The notes under the pieces: model-generated | The model's input: the letters and a program-made list of their open reading frames with translations, nothing else | What the model was told of the DNA's origin: nothing | Database searches by the model: none | Origin: an uncultured Paracoccaceae bacterium | GTDB lineage: Bacteria; Pseudomonadota; Alphaproteobacteria; Rhodobacterales; Rhodobacteraceae | Reading direction: 5' to 3' | Length of the DNA: 64,000 nt | Assembly: GCA_937924905.1 (NCBI GenBank) | Contig: CALDUK010000001.1 | Coordinates: forward strand, 1 to 64,000 | Program-made: the position numbers and the translations under genes | Part shown: one piece after another, positions 1-16,767 of the stretch | Numbering within the stretch: position 1 is the stretch's first letter | How the letters are laid out: each line of letters begins with the position of its first letter

Positions 1-7122
<7,122 letters not shown>

Positions 7123-7174
7123 GCCGATTCCTCTGTCTTCCTCTGATGACAGCGTACGGGGCAAGTCAGAAAAG

Positions 7175-7192
7175 TGTCAATCTAAACTTACA
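7175..7192. promoter_or_regulatory. PpsR/CrtJ operator upstream of bchF
   Basis: TGTCAATCTAAACTTACA matches TGT-N12-ACA; in the bchF/ppaA divergent intergenic region. Confidence 0.8.
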
Positions 7193-7307
7193 TTTTAGAG
7201 TCTGACACTCTGTGGGGCGGCGCGCGGGGCTTGAAAATTCTCAAGCCTATGAATTAACGCGACTTTCTTAAGGTTGATCCGTTGTTTCAACGGCAAATTT
7301 CCGATGA

Positions 7308-8192
7308 ATGTCTATTCTCTTTGACAATTTGTGCCATGTCACTGACACTGCGCCCACCCGTGAGAGAGTCGCACGCGGGGTTGTCCTGCAAAGCACGCGG
7401 CTTAACACGGTGATGCTTATGACGGTGAGAAAGGGCAGTGGCGGACTTACGGCCAGTAATGGTTCGTTGGTCGATGTGCTGGCCAAATCTGTCATTTCGC
7501 ATGTCAATTCGTTTCCGCATCAACGCCGCAACAGGCGGATGGAGGTTGGATCGAAGATCCTGCTGGCGGCCGTTCTGGACACAAACGGGTTTGACGAACC
7601 GGCTGTGATTGCCGATTTGGCCACGCTTCGGATTTCGCCCACAGATATCGTTGACTATTGCATTCGCGATGTTGCTATCGCGCTGGGCGGTGACTGGGTA
7701 GACGACCGGCTGAGCTTTGCCGAAGTCACCGTGGCAAGCGCACGGCTGTTCGGGCTTTGCAAGGCGATTGGCCAAAGCTGGAACAATGCACATCCCAATT
7801 TGAACGCCCGCGCCCTGCTTTTGGTGACTGTCGGGCGCGAAGATCACATTCTGGGCCCCGCCGTTCTGGCGGATCAGCTGCGGCGACGCGGTCATTCGGT
7901 GCGGTTGCATTCGAATGCATCGGCGGCCAGCCTTGCGGAAAAATTGCAGAAAAACGCCTATGACGCCGTTCTTGTATCGGTTGCCACGACCCATTCGCTT
8001 GAAAAAGCGAAAGGAGTCATTCAAGAAACAAAAAAAGCATTCCCAAACGTGCATGTGGTGCTGGGCGGGGCGGCTTTGACATTGGCAAATCTACGGCAAG
8101 ACACGACGGGCGCAGACTTGGTGACGAACAATATCGACGAAGCGCTCGATGCCATGACCGGGAATGATATTGATCTTCGGGTGGCTGAATGA
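7308..8192 (+). CDS. ppaA: PpaA/AerR-type cobalamin-binding photopigment regulator
   Basis: 294 aa, SLSFAEV..ARLFGLCKAIGQSW..VGREDHILGPAVLADQLRRRGHSVRLHSNASA, B12-binding-like C-terminus; adjacent to ppsR. Confidence 0.88.
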   Translation: MSILFDNLCHVTDTAPTRERVARGVVLQSTRLNTVMLMTVRKGSGGLTASNGSLVDVLAKSVISHVNSFPHQRRNRRMEVGSKILLAAVLDTNGFDEPAVIADLATLRISPTDIVDYCIRDVAIALGGDWVDDRLSFAEVTVASARLFGLCKAIGQSWNNAHPNLNARALLLVTVGREDHILGPAVLADQLRRRGHSVRLHSNASAASLAEKLQKNAYDAVLVSVATTHSLEKAKGVIQETKKAFPNVHVVLGGAALTLANLRQDTTGADLVTNNIDEALDAMTGNDIDLRVAE

Positions 8193-9613
8193 AGGCGGGT
8201 GGCAAGGCAAATTGGGTCGAAGGCCCAATGCCGATGATCGAGCCGGAGTATCTGACCGGCATACTGGCCTCGGCCTGCGATCTGGCCTTTATGGTATCGG
8301 GTGACGGCGTTGTCCGTTCGATCCTGATTGATGGCGAGACCAAAGGTCAAACGCGCCTGACCCATTGGGCCGGTCGGCCGATGCAGGATTTTTTGACCCT
8401 GGAAAGCGTGCCCAAGTTTGAAGCTGCGCTGAAGGCGATTGCCGAGAACCAACAGACCCTGCGTCCGGTCGAGCTGAACCACACCGACAAGGCCGAATGG
8501 GAATATCCCGTGCGCTATTCGTTGCACCGGGTCGGCCCGGACGCATCTGTTTTGATGCTGGGCCATGATTTGCGCATCGTCGCCGAAACTCAACAGCAGC
8601 TTGTGCAGGCGCAATTCGCGCTGGAACGCGGGTATGAGGAACGGCGTGAATACGACGCGCGGTATCGGATGCTGATGGCATCGACCCATGAAGCGTTTTT
8701 GTTCGTCTCGGCCAGCGATGGTCGGATCAAGGATATCAATGCAACGGCGTCCAGCCTGCTTGGGTCCGACCGCGAAGAATTGGTCGGTTCGCCCATCGCG
8801 CAGGAATTCAAACATCGCCGCCGGGGCGAGTTTGTGGAAAAGCTTTTGTCGGTCGCATCGTCTGACTTTGAGAACGATGTTGAAGCCCAGACCACGCGAG
8901 GCCGCCGCGAGATCAGGATCACGCCCAAAGTATTTCGCGCCGCGGGCGAACGGATGATTGTCTGCCGCCTGCAATCCGAAACAAGCTTGCCGACGGGCGA
9001 TAGCCGTCTGGCAGATAACCTGTTGCAATTGTTCCGGAAAAGCACAGATGCGATTGTGATTTGTGACCAGCGCGGCATCGTCCATGACGTGAACGAAGCG
9101 TTTTTGGAAATTGCCGATGTGGCCAGTTTAAGCGAAGTCACATCGCGCAGTCTGGCTGAGTTTCTGCAACGCGGGCAGATTGATCTAAGTGTGATGCTGG
9201 AAAACGCGATCCGATCGGGTCACATGCGGGTTTATGCGACTAAGCTGGCGAATGCCTTTGGCCCGCGCGCTTCGGTCGAGATATCGGTTGTGTCGATCAC
9301 CGATCAGGATCAGGCGATGGTTGGTTTCATCATTCGCGATGCCGGTCGGGCCGAGGCTGTGCGCAGCACGCCGAAAGCCGGCACCAGACCCGAAAGCGGG
9401 AACCACAACGTGGTCGAACTGGTCGGGTCGGCCCCGCTGAAAGAGATCGTCGCTGAAACGAACGAAGTGATCGAGCGGATGTGCATCGAGACTGCCGTCG
9501 AGCTGACGCGCAACAATCGCGCCGCCGCCGCCGAGATGCTGGGCCTGTCGCGGCAAAGCCTTTATGTAAAGCTTCGTAAATACGGGCTTTTGAAGCGCGA
9601 CGACAAGAGCTGA
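8189..9613 (+). CDS. ppsR: Photosynthesis gene transcriptional repressor PpsR/CrtJ
   Basis: 474 aa, PAS repeats and C-terminal Fis-type HTH (RNNRAAAAEMLGLSRQSLYVKLRKYGLLKRDDKS); ATGA overlap with ppaA. Confidence 0.94.
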   Translation: MKAGGKANWVEGPMPMIEPEYLTGILASACDLAFMVSGDGVVRSILIDGETKGQTRLTHWAGRPMQDFLTLESVPKFEAALKAIAENQQTLRPVELNHTDKAEWEYPVRYSLHRVGPDASVLMLGHDLRIVAETQQQLVQAQFALERGYEERREYDARYRMLMASTHEAFLFVSASDGRIKDINATASSLLGSDREELVGSPIAQEFKHRRRGEFVEKLLSVASSDFENDVEAQTTRGRREIRITPKVFRAAGERMIVCRLQSETSLPTGDSRLADNLLQLFRKSTDAIVICDQRGIVHDVNEAFLEIADVASLSEVTSRSLAEFLQRGQIDLSVMLENAIRSGHMRVYATKLANAFGPRASVEISVVSITDQDQAMVGFIIRDAGRAEAVRSTPKAGTRPESGNHNVVELVGSAPLKEIVAETNEVIERMCIETAVELTRNNRAAAAEMLGLSRQSLYVKLRKYGLLKRDDKS

Positions 9614-9735
9614 CGCATTTTTCCCGATTCTTTTGAAGGTTTGCCGCAGCTGGCCGGACCAAGGCTTTAGTCAGTTGATTTTATTGCGCCTTTTGGCGGT
9701 GATTTTCGTCTGCTTTTCCTTGCGAAAACCCTGAC

Positions 9736-9753
9736 TGTCATGCAAAGTTGACA
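9736..9753. promoter_or_regulatory. PpsR/CrtJ operator immediately upstream of bchG
   Basis: TGTCATGCAAAGTTGACA = TGT-N12-ACA; ends 1 nt before the bchG ATG. Confidence 0.75.
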
Positions 9754-9754
9754 T

Positions 9755-10654
9755 ATGCCTGTCTCGTCCGAGATACAGTCGCGCGCTTTGCCTGATCCGG
9801 CGGCCATGGTGACCCTGATTAAGCCGGTCACATGGTTTCCTCCGATGTGGGCCTATCTGTGCGGCGCAGTCGCTGCCGGGGTTGATCCTGCCGGGCAGTG
9901 GGGCCTGGTTGTTTTGGGTGTTCTTCTTGCCGGGCCGATTGTCTGCGGCATGAGCCAGGCGGCCAATGACTGGTGCGACCGGCATGTGGATGCGATCAAT
10001 GAACCGAACCGACCTATTCCATCGGGACGCATTCCCGGCAGGTGGGGTTTGTGGATTGCACTGGCCATGTCTGGTCTTTCCCTGTTGATCGGGTGGCAGT
10101 TGGGTCCCTGGGGCTTCGGCGCAACCGTTTTCGGCGTGCTGGCGGCCTGGGCCTATTCGGCGGAACCTTTGCGGCTGAAGCGTTCGGGCATTTTGGGGCC
10201 AGGCCTTGTTGGGCTGAGCTATGAGACATTGCCGTGGTTCACCGGCGCCGCCGTTCTGGCATCGGGCGCGCCTGCGGTGGAGGTTGTGATCATCGCCGTT
10301 CTTTATGGGCTTGGCGCGCATGGGATTATGACGCTGAACGACTTTAAGGCGTTGGAGGGCGACCGGCAGACGGGTGTAAATTCACTTCCTGTGACACTGG
10401 GGCCTGAACGGGCCGCACGCGTTGCGTGCTGGGTCATGGCCGTGCCACAGGTCGCCGTGGTCGCTTTGTTGCTTTTGTGGGACCGGCCCTTTCATGCGCT
10501 TGGGGTTTTCGCGGTGCTGATCGGTCAGGGATTTGCGATGCGGGTGATGCTGCGCGATCCGAAAGAGCGCGCGCCCTGGTATAACGGCACCGGCGTGTTG
10601 CTGTATGTCAGCGGCATGATGATTGCGGCGTTTGCCTTAAGGGGGCTGACATGA
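9755..10654 (+). CDS. bchG: Chlorophyll/bacteriochlorophyll synthase (UbiA prenyltransferase family)
   Basis: 299 aa, MVTLIKPVTWFPPMWAYLCGAV, NDWCDRHVDAINEPNRPIPSGR. Confidence 0.95.
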   Translation: MPVSSEIQSRALPDPAAMVTLIKPVTWFPPMWAYLCGAVAAGVDPAGQWGLVVLGVLLAGPIVCGMSQAANDWCDRHVDAINEPNRPIPSGRIPGRWGLWIALAMSGLSLLIGWQLGPWGFGATVFGVLAAWAYSAEPLRLKRSGILGPGLVGLSYETLPWFTGAAVLASGAPAVEVVIIAVLYGLGAHGIMTLNDFKALEGDRQTGVNSLPVTLGPERAARVACWVMAVPQVAVVALLLLWDRPFHALGVFAVLIGQGFAMRVMLRDPKERAPWYNGTGVLLYVSGMMIAAFALRGLT

Positions 10655-11892
10655 CGCTGGGATGGGGTGGCATTTTGCGGCTTTGTCTGGTCAACGCGGC
10701 GATCGGCGGCATGTCCGCCCTGCCGGTCAATCTGTTCAACCGTTTGATGACCGTTGAACTGGCCCTGCCCGCCTTGCTGCCCGGCTTGTTGGTGGCCTTG
10801 CATTATGCGGTGCAGATCACGCGGCCTGTCTGGGGGCATCGTTCCGATGCGAAAGGTGGGCGGACCCCGTTTATTCTGGGCGGTCTGGCCTGCGTTGGGT
10901 TGGGACTGGTGATGACCGCCTGGGGCATTGCGCAGGCCGGTGGGGCGATGGCGATGATCATCTGGGTTCTGGCCTATGTGCTGATCGGTTTTGGCATTGG
11001 CGCGGCGGGCACATCTTTTCTGGCACTTCTGGCGACCGCTGCACCCGATGACCGAAAAGGGGCGGCTGCGACGATTGCCTGGTTGATGTTGATTGCAGGC
11101 GCGATTTTTGCATCGATTGGCACCGGCGTGGCGTTGAAGCCTTATTCGCCCGAACGGTTGATGCTGGTCGTCCCGATTGTGGCAGGGCTTGCCTGGGTTT
11201 TGGCCTGCGTGGCCACCTGGGGTGTCGAAAAACGACTGGGCGACGTGCCGCAACCGGACGAGCCGTCTCTGGGCGCTGCCTTACGCGCAACCTGGGCGGA
11301 CCCGGCGGCGAAGGCTTTCACCGGTTTTGTGTTTCTGTCGATCTTTGCATTTTACTTGAGCGAGCTGATCCTTGAACCCTTTGCCGGGCATATTCATGGA
11401 TTGACCCCGGACGCGTCGACAAAGCTGTCAGGCGGCAAGGATGGCGCTGCTTTGGCGGGGATGATCGGGGCCGGTATTCTGTCGACCTTCGGGGTGGGTA
11501 GTCTGCGCGGCTGGGCAGTTCTGGGCTGTATCGTTTCGGCCATCGGTCTGGTTGGGCTGGGGGCCGCATTGCCGCTGGTGCCGTTCACCGTGATCCTGGG
11601 CTTTGGCAACGGGTTGTTCGTTGTCGGCGCGATTGGGTCGATGATGCGGCTGGCGGCCGAACGCGCGGGTGCCACTGGCACGCGCATGGGTGTTTTTGGG
11701 GCCGCGCAGGCGATTGCTGCGGGCCTTGCCGGGCTGGTCGCCACCGGCACCTTGGATTTGGCGCGGATCGCGTTCAGCGATGCCGCCGCTTACGGTCTGG
11801 TTTTTGGGTTAGAGGCCGTTTTGTTCCTGGCCGCAGCGTTGGTGGCGCTGCGGCTTTTGAAACCCGCACCGATTTTGCAACCGGGAGAGTAA
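10651..11892 (+). CDS. BCH/PucC-family MFS transporter (bch2-type)
   Basis: 413 aa multi-pass protein, LHYAVQITRPVWGHRSDAKGGRTPFILGG; between bchG and bchP as in other PGCs. Confidence 0.88.
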   Translation: MTLGWGGILRLCLVNAAIGGMSALPVNLFNRLMTVELALPALLPGLLVALHYAVQITRPVWGHRSDAKGGRTPFILGGLACVGLGLVMTAWGIAQAGGAMAMIIWVLAYVLIGFGIGAAGTSFLALLATAAPDDRKGAAATIAWLMLIAGAIFASIGTGVALKPYSPERLMLVVPIVAGLAWVLACVATWGVEKRLGDVPQPDEPSLGAALRATWADPAAKAFTGFVFLSIFAFYLSELILEPFAGHIHGLTPDASTKLSGGKDGAALAGMIGAGILSTFGVGSLRGWAVLGCIVSAIGLVGLGAALPLVPFTVILGFGNGLFVVGAIGSMMRLAAERAGATGTRMGVFGAAQAIAAGLAGLVATGTLDLARIAFSDAAAYGLVFGLEAVLFLAAALVALRLLKPAPILQPGE

Positions 11893-11895
11893 GTG

Positions 11896-13077
11896 ATGCG
11901 ATATGATGTTGTTGTGGTTGGCGGCGGCCCTGCGGGCGCGACGGCGGCAGAAGACCTTGCTCGGAGCGGTGCACGCGTGGCGATGCTGGACCGGGCCGGA
12001 CGGATCAAACCCTGTGGCGGCGCTATTCCACCGCGTTTGATGGCGGACTTTGATATTGGCGACGAACAATTGCTGACCAAAGTGAACACCGCACGGATGA
12101 TTTCACCCACCGGGCGAAAGGTAGATATACCGATCGAGAACGGCTTTGTTGGCATGGTCGACCGAAAGGATTTTGATCCTTTTCTGCGCGCGCGCGCCGA
12201 AAAGGCCGGGGCGGACGCGTTTGAGGGGACATTTTTGAAGATCACCCGCGCAGACGGGCACCCGCGTGTTTACTATCGGGAAAAGGCAACCGGCGAGACC
12301 GAGCACCTGGACGCCACGCTTGTTATTGGGGCCGATGGGGCCAAGTCGCGGGTCGCTTTGGCCGAGGTGGAGGGCGCTGAAAAAGTGCCTTTGGTTTTTG
12401 CCTATCACGAGATTATTGCCGCACCGCCTGCGAATGATGTCTATGACCCTTTGCGCTGCGACGTGGTTTACGACGGAGCGATTTCGCCCGATTTCTATGG
12501 CTGGGTTTTCCCCCATGGCAATACAACCAGCGTGGGCATGGGAACCGAGAACCCCGATGTAAGTTTGAAAGACGCCACCGCCGCGTTGCGGAAGGCCAGC
12601 GGTCTCGAAGGCTGCGAAACCCTTCGTAAAGAAGGTGCGCCCATTCCACTGCGTCCTATGGACCGTTGGGACAACGGCAAAGATGTTGTTCTGGCCGGGG
12701 ATGCGGCGGGCGTGGTTGCGCCGTCTTCGGGCGAAGGCATTTATTATGCGATGATGGGGGGCCGCGTGGCTGCGACTGCGGCGGCGGCTTGTCTGGCCTC
12801 GGGGCGCGTAAAAGACCTTCAATTGGCGCGCAAGCTGTTCATGGGCGAGCACAAAATGGTGTTCCGTGTTCTGCGTTCGATGCAGGACGCCTATTACAAG
12901 TCGGACGAACGCCGCGAACGCTTTGTGTCGCTGTGCCACGATACCGATGTGCAACGGTTGACGTTTGAAGCCTATATGAACAAGAAGCTGGTGCGCGCCC
13001 GCCCGATGGCGCATCTGAAAATCGGCATCAAAAACCTTGCGCATTTGACCGGGATGGTCCGGCCGGAGCACGTATGA
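11896..13077 (+). CDS. bchP: Geranylgeranyl diphosphate/bacteriochlorophyll reductase
   Basis: MRYDVVVVGGGPAGATAAEDLARSGARVAMLDRAGRIKPCGGAIPPRLM; ChlP/BchP family FAD protein. Confidence 0.95.
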   Translation: MRYDVVVVGGGPAGATAAEDLARSGARVAMLDRAGRIKPCGGAIPPRLMADFDIGDEQLLTKVNTARMISPTGRKVDIPIENGFVGMVDRKDFDPFLRARAEKAGADAFEGTFLKITRADGHPRVYYREKATGETEHLDATLVIGADGAKSRVALAEVEGAEKVPLVFAYHEIIAAPPANDVYDPLRCDVVYDGAISPDFYGWVFPHGNTTSVGMGTENPDVSLKDATAALRKASGLEGCETLRKEGAPIPLRPMDRWDNGKDVVLAGDAAGVVAPSSGEGIYYAMMGGRVAATAAAACLASGRVKDLQLARKLFMGEHKMVFRVLRSMQDAYYKSDERRERFVSLCHDTDVQRLTFEAYMNKKLVRARPMAHLKIGIKNLAHLTGMVRPEHV

Positions 13078-13604
13078 CAATTATGATCCCTACCTGGGTC
13101 GATGGCAAATTGACCCCTGTTGAAAAACTGGAAGCCCACGAACGCGGGCTGCGGCACAAAGCGGTGTCGGTATTTGTTCTGCGCGGCGCTGAGGTGCTGT
13201 TGCAACGCCGGGCGATGGGAAAATACCATACACCGGGGCTATGGGCGAATACCTGTTGCACGCATCCGGAATGGGATGAATCCGCGCCCGATTGTGCTGT
13301 CCGGCGGTTGGGCGAAGAATTGGGGATCACCGGTTTGACCCCAATCCACTGCGACACGATTGAGTACCGGGCGGATGTCGGGAACAATTTGGTCGAGCAT
13401 GAGGTTGTCGATCTGTTCACTGCCGAAGCGCCCGCCAATCTAGTGGTTGCACCGAACCCGGACGAGGTGATGGAAACCCGCTGGATGGCGTTTCGTGAAT
13501 TGAATCAGGCGGTGGCAAATTTTCCAAACCGGTTCACGCCGTGGCTGCGGATCTATCTTGAGAAGCACAGCGCCAAGATTTTCGACGCGTCACTGGTGTC
13601 TTAA
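13074..13604 (+). CDS. idi: Isopentenyl-diphosphate delta-isomerase (type I)
   Basis: 176 aa Nudix-like, YHTPGLWANTCCTHPEWDESAPDCAVRRLGEELGI. Confidence 0.93.
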   Translation: MTIMIPTWVDGKLTPVEKLEAHERGLRHKAVSVFVLRGAEVLLQRRAMGKYHTPGLWANTCCTHPEWDESAPDCAVRRLGEELGITGLTPIHCDTIEYRADVGNNLVEHEVVDLFTAEAPANLVVAPNPDEVMETRWMAFRELNQAVANFPNRFTPWLRIYLEKHSAKIFDASLVS

Positions 13605-13656
13605 CGTCTGCGCAAATCGCGACGTCGTCGCGGCAGCGTCCCAGAATTCTGTCCCG

Positions 13657-15573
13657 TCACGCGCCGCGCGCGTTGAAATCAACGACGGTTTGATCCGGGC
13701 GGAGGATGGATTGCGCCGTACGGCAAATGTCATCGACCGCAAGGCCTGCATCGGCATACATCTCGGCCGGGCTGGCCTGATGGATGAAGCGGTCTGGCAA
13801 GGTCATGGGCCGCATGGCCAGACCTTTGTCCAACAATCCGCGCCGCGCCAGATGATGCAGGACAACTGACCCAAAGCCACCTTCGGCCCCTTGTTCCAGC
13901 GTGATGAGCCCTGCGTGATCGCGCGCCAGACGTTCGACCAGATCGGTGTCCAGTGGTTTGGCAAAACGCGCGTCTGCGACGGTGACGCTTATGCCTTGCG
14001 CATCCAACAGTTCGGCCGCGGTCAGCGCGTCGGTCAGTTGCGTGCCAAACGACAGGATAGCAAGGTCGGTGCCTTCGCGGATAATGCGGCCCTTGCCGAT
14101 GTCAAGAAGCTGGCCCTGTTCGGGCATTTGTACACCGACGCCATTGCCGCGCGGATAGCGGAAGGCGCAAGGACCGTCGTCATACGCAGCAGCGGTGGCA
14201 ACCATGTGAACCAGTTCAGCCTCGTCCGCGGCGGCCATGACAGTGAAGCCCGGCAGGTTGGTCAGAAACGCGATGTCGAAGGCACCTGCATGGGTGGCCC
14301 CGTCGGCCCCCACCAGCCCGGCGCGGTCAATGGCGAACCGCACGGGCAAGCCCTGAAGCGCCACGTCATGGACAATCTGATCGTAGCCCCGTTGCAGAAA
14401 AGTGGAATAAATGGCGCAGAACGGTTTCAACCCGCTGGCTGCCATGCCCGCCGCAAAGGTCACGCCGTGTTGTTCGGCAATGCCCACATCAAAGACGCGG
14501 GATGGAAAGCGATCCGCCAGAATGTTGACGCCTGTTCCCGACGGCATGGCGGCTGTGACCGCAACTATGCGCGGGTCACGCGCCGCTTCGTCGGTCAGTG
14601 CCTGACCAAAGACACCGGTATAGCTGGGGGCGTTCGGCTTGGATTTTGCCTGTGCGCCGGTCGCCACGTCGAATTTCGAGACGCCGTGGTATTTGTCAGA
14701 GCTTTGCTCGGCCGGTGCATAGCCTTTGCCCTTGATCGTGCAACAATGGATCAGGACCGGGCCTTCGCCACGCGCTTTGACGCTGCGCAAGACGGGCAGA
14801 AGCTGGTGCATGTCATGGCCGTTGATCGGGCCGATATAATCGAAGCCCAGTTCTTCGAACAACGTGCCGGACAGACCTTGGCCGGTTACCAGCTGACGCG
14901 CGCGTTTGGCCCCTTCACGGACGGGTGGCGGCATCAGTGCCTCCATTCCTTCGGCAAGCGCTTTCATGGGTGCCGGGGTGGCGGCATAGAGGCCGGACAG
15001 ATAAGCCGACATCGCGCCGACCGGCGGAGCAATGGACATTTCGTTGTCGTTTAAAATGACGATCAGGCGACGGCCTTCTGCACCTGCGTTATTCAAAGCT
15101 TCGTACGCCATGCCCGCGCTGATCGAGCCATCGCCGATCACAGCGATTGCGTCGCCCGTGGGGCGTCCCATGTCGCGCCCGACGGCAAAACCCAATGCGG
15201 CAGAGATTGAGGTCGAGCTGTGGGCCGCGCCGAACGGATCAAATTCGCTTTCATCGCGTTTTGTGAAGCCCGACAGCCCGTCTTTCTGGCGTAGGGTCCG
15301 CATCCGGTCGCGTCTGCCGGTCAGGACTTTGTGTGGGTAACATTGATGACCCACATCCCAGATCAGCTTGTCCATGGGCGTGTTAAATACCGCGTGCAGG
15401 GCAACGGTAAGTTCGACAACGCCCAGCGACGAGCCTAGGTGTCCGCCGGTTTCCGAAACCGCTGAGATCACTTCGGACCGCAGTTCGTCGGCAAGCATTG
15501 ACAGCTTGTCGTCCGTCAGTCCTTTCAGATCGAACGGTCCTGCGATCGTGTCCAAGATTGGTGATTTGGTCAT
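13657..15573 (-). CDS. dxs: 1-deoxy-D-xylulose-5-phosphate synthase
   Basis: 638 aa, [52 protein letters not shown]-dependent transketolase family. Confidence 0.96.
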   Translation of the reverse strand: MTKSPILDTIAGPFDLKGLTDDKLSMLADELRSEVISAVSETGGHLGSSLGVVELTVALHAVFNTPMDKLIWDVGHQCYPHKVLTGRRDRMRTLRQKDGLSGFTKRDESEFDPFGAAHSSTSISAALGFAVGRDMGRPTGDAIAVIGDGSISAGMAYEALNNAGAEGRRLIVILNDNEMSIAPPVGAMSAYLSGLYAATPAPMKALAEGMEALMPPPVREGAKRARQLVTGQGLSGTLFEELGFDYIGPINGHDMHQLLPVLRSVKARGEGPVLIHCCTIKGKGYAPAEQSSDKYHGVSKFDVATGAQAKSKPNAPSYTGVFGQALTDEAARDPRIVAVTAAMPSGTGVNILADRFPSRVFDVGIAEQHGVTFAAGMAASGLKPFCAIYSTFLQRGYDQIVHDVALQGLPVRFAIDRAGLVGADGATHAGAFDIAFLTNLPGFTVMAAADEAELVHMVATAAAYDDGPCAFRYPRGNGVGVQMPEQGQLLDIGKGRIIREGTDLAILSFGTQLTDALTAAELLDAQGISVTVADARFAKPLDTDLVERLARDHAGLITLEQGAEGGFGSVVLHHLARRGLLDKGLAMRPMTLPDRFIHQASPAEMYADAGLAVDDICRTAQSILRPDQTVVDFNARGA

Positions 15574-15611
15574 ATGGACGGCTCCCTGTTGTTCCCTGGC
15601 TGGGCGGGTAT

Positions 15612-15690
15612 GGCGGCGCGTTCAGGGAACGGAGAACGCGCCGCCTTTTCCTGGTGACCCAGGAAAGGGAACACGGGATGGTGTGTTCCC
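15612..15690. repeat. Array of three contiguous perfect hairpins between pufC and dxs
   Basis: GGCGGCGCGTTC-(10)-GAACGCGCCGCC (15612-15645); TTTCCTGG-TGAC-CCAGGAAA (15647-15666); GGGAACAC-(8)-GTGTTCCC (15667-15690). Confidence 0.85.
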
Positions 15691-15737
15691 GGATGTTCGA
15701 TCTCTGTTGCCCGCGAGACCGAACCTCGTGAGGCGAG

Positions 15738-16763
15738 CTAGGGCAGGTCCACCACTTCTTCGGTGGACTGAAGCTGCGGCCAGTCGCCAATTACGTTCGT
15801 GCCTTGCAACGGTTGCTGATAGCCTTTGTGGCAAGTTGCGCAGGCCACCTTGGGTTCGTCGCCATTGCGAGGACCCAGACGGTTTTCGGGCAGAAGACCG
15901 CCAGCCGGCACGATGTAGTCATTGTTAAGTTCCTGAACCATCAGGATGCCCAGGGATGCCGTCGCCCATTGCGGTGTCACCTGTCCCGCGTCGTAGAACG
16001 CGCGCGAGTTGTGGCAAAACACGCAATTCACATCGAGCGAATTGGCAAAATAGTTCATCAGCGAAAACGTGCGTTCGGCATTCTGAATGCCGGGATGGCC
16101 GTCTTGGCCGGGGATACCGGCCGCGCGGCTTTCCAGATCGTGAACACCGATGGTCTGGCTATCCAACAGATAGCTTTCCAGCGCATCCGATGGCAGCGAT
16201 GTCGATTGCGACAGCGACGTGGCCCGGTTCTGGTTTGCGGACCACCCAGCGGTGCGTTCGGTGACTGGCATCAAAGAGAACCAGATTTCCGACGGCACCG
16301 GCTGGCCGCGGTGACAGGTGTAACAGGTTACCCCAACTTCACCGTTGGCATTCACATGGCCGGCCCAGTTTTCGTTTATGTTCTGGGTCATGCTGATCAT
16401 CATCGAACCGACCGCGTATTGATAGCTGTCGGGATCTTCGAAGAGGTTCGGGATACCTGTCCAGGCCTGCATCGCCGCGATCAGGTCGCCGTCAAGATTG
16501 CCGATGGCATCCAGTTCGGCGATGGTCGGGTCCGGCTTGGCGAGGTCGGACTTAAATTCGGGCACCGACATGCCGATACCGCGCGGTCCGGTTTGCAAGC
16601 TGTCTGTCGCAAAGGGTTGCCCAAAGGAAAACAACGCGATGACAACAAGGACTGCGCCCCCGAGGCCACCCATCACAATGACGGGACCATAGATATCGGT
16701 CGGATTGTTCTTGTTCCAATCGCCGAACCACTTCGGGAAGTTCATGAGTTTTTCAAGATTCAT
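15738..16763 (-). CDS. pufC: Photosynthetic reaction center cytochrome c subunit
   Basis: ~341 aa, MNLEKLMNFPKWFGDWNKNNPTDIYGP; three CxxCH motifs (CYTCH, CVFCH, CATCH); N-terminal hydrophobic anchor. Confidence 0.93.
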   Translation of the reverse strand: MNLEKLMNFPKWFGDWNKNNPTDIYGPVIVMGGLGGAVLVVIALFSFGQPFATDSLQTGPRGIGMSVPEFKSDLAKPDPTIAELDAIGNLDGDLIAAMQAWTGIPNLFEDPDSYQYAVGSMMISMTQNINENWAGHVNANGEVGVTCYTCHRGQPVPSEIWFSLMPVTERTAGWSANQNRATSLSQSTSLPSDALESYLLDSQTIGVHDLESRAAGIPGQDGHPGIQNAERTFSLMNYFANSLDVNCVFCHNSRAFYDAGQVTPQWATASLGILMVQELNNDYIVPAGGLLPENRLGPRNGDEPKVACATCHKGYQQPLQGTNVIGDWPQLQSTEEVVDLP

Positions 16764-16767
16764 GGTC

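Noticed and set aside
7287-9085. Minus-strand ORFs opposite ppaA and ppsR (7287-8054, 8021-9085)
   Set aside because: Antisense shadows of confident genes; compositionally artefactual
15612-15649. Calling the first pufC-dxs hairpin an intrinsic terminator for the puf operon
   Set aside because: The T-run is on the plus strand while puf and dxs are on the minus strand
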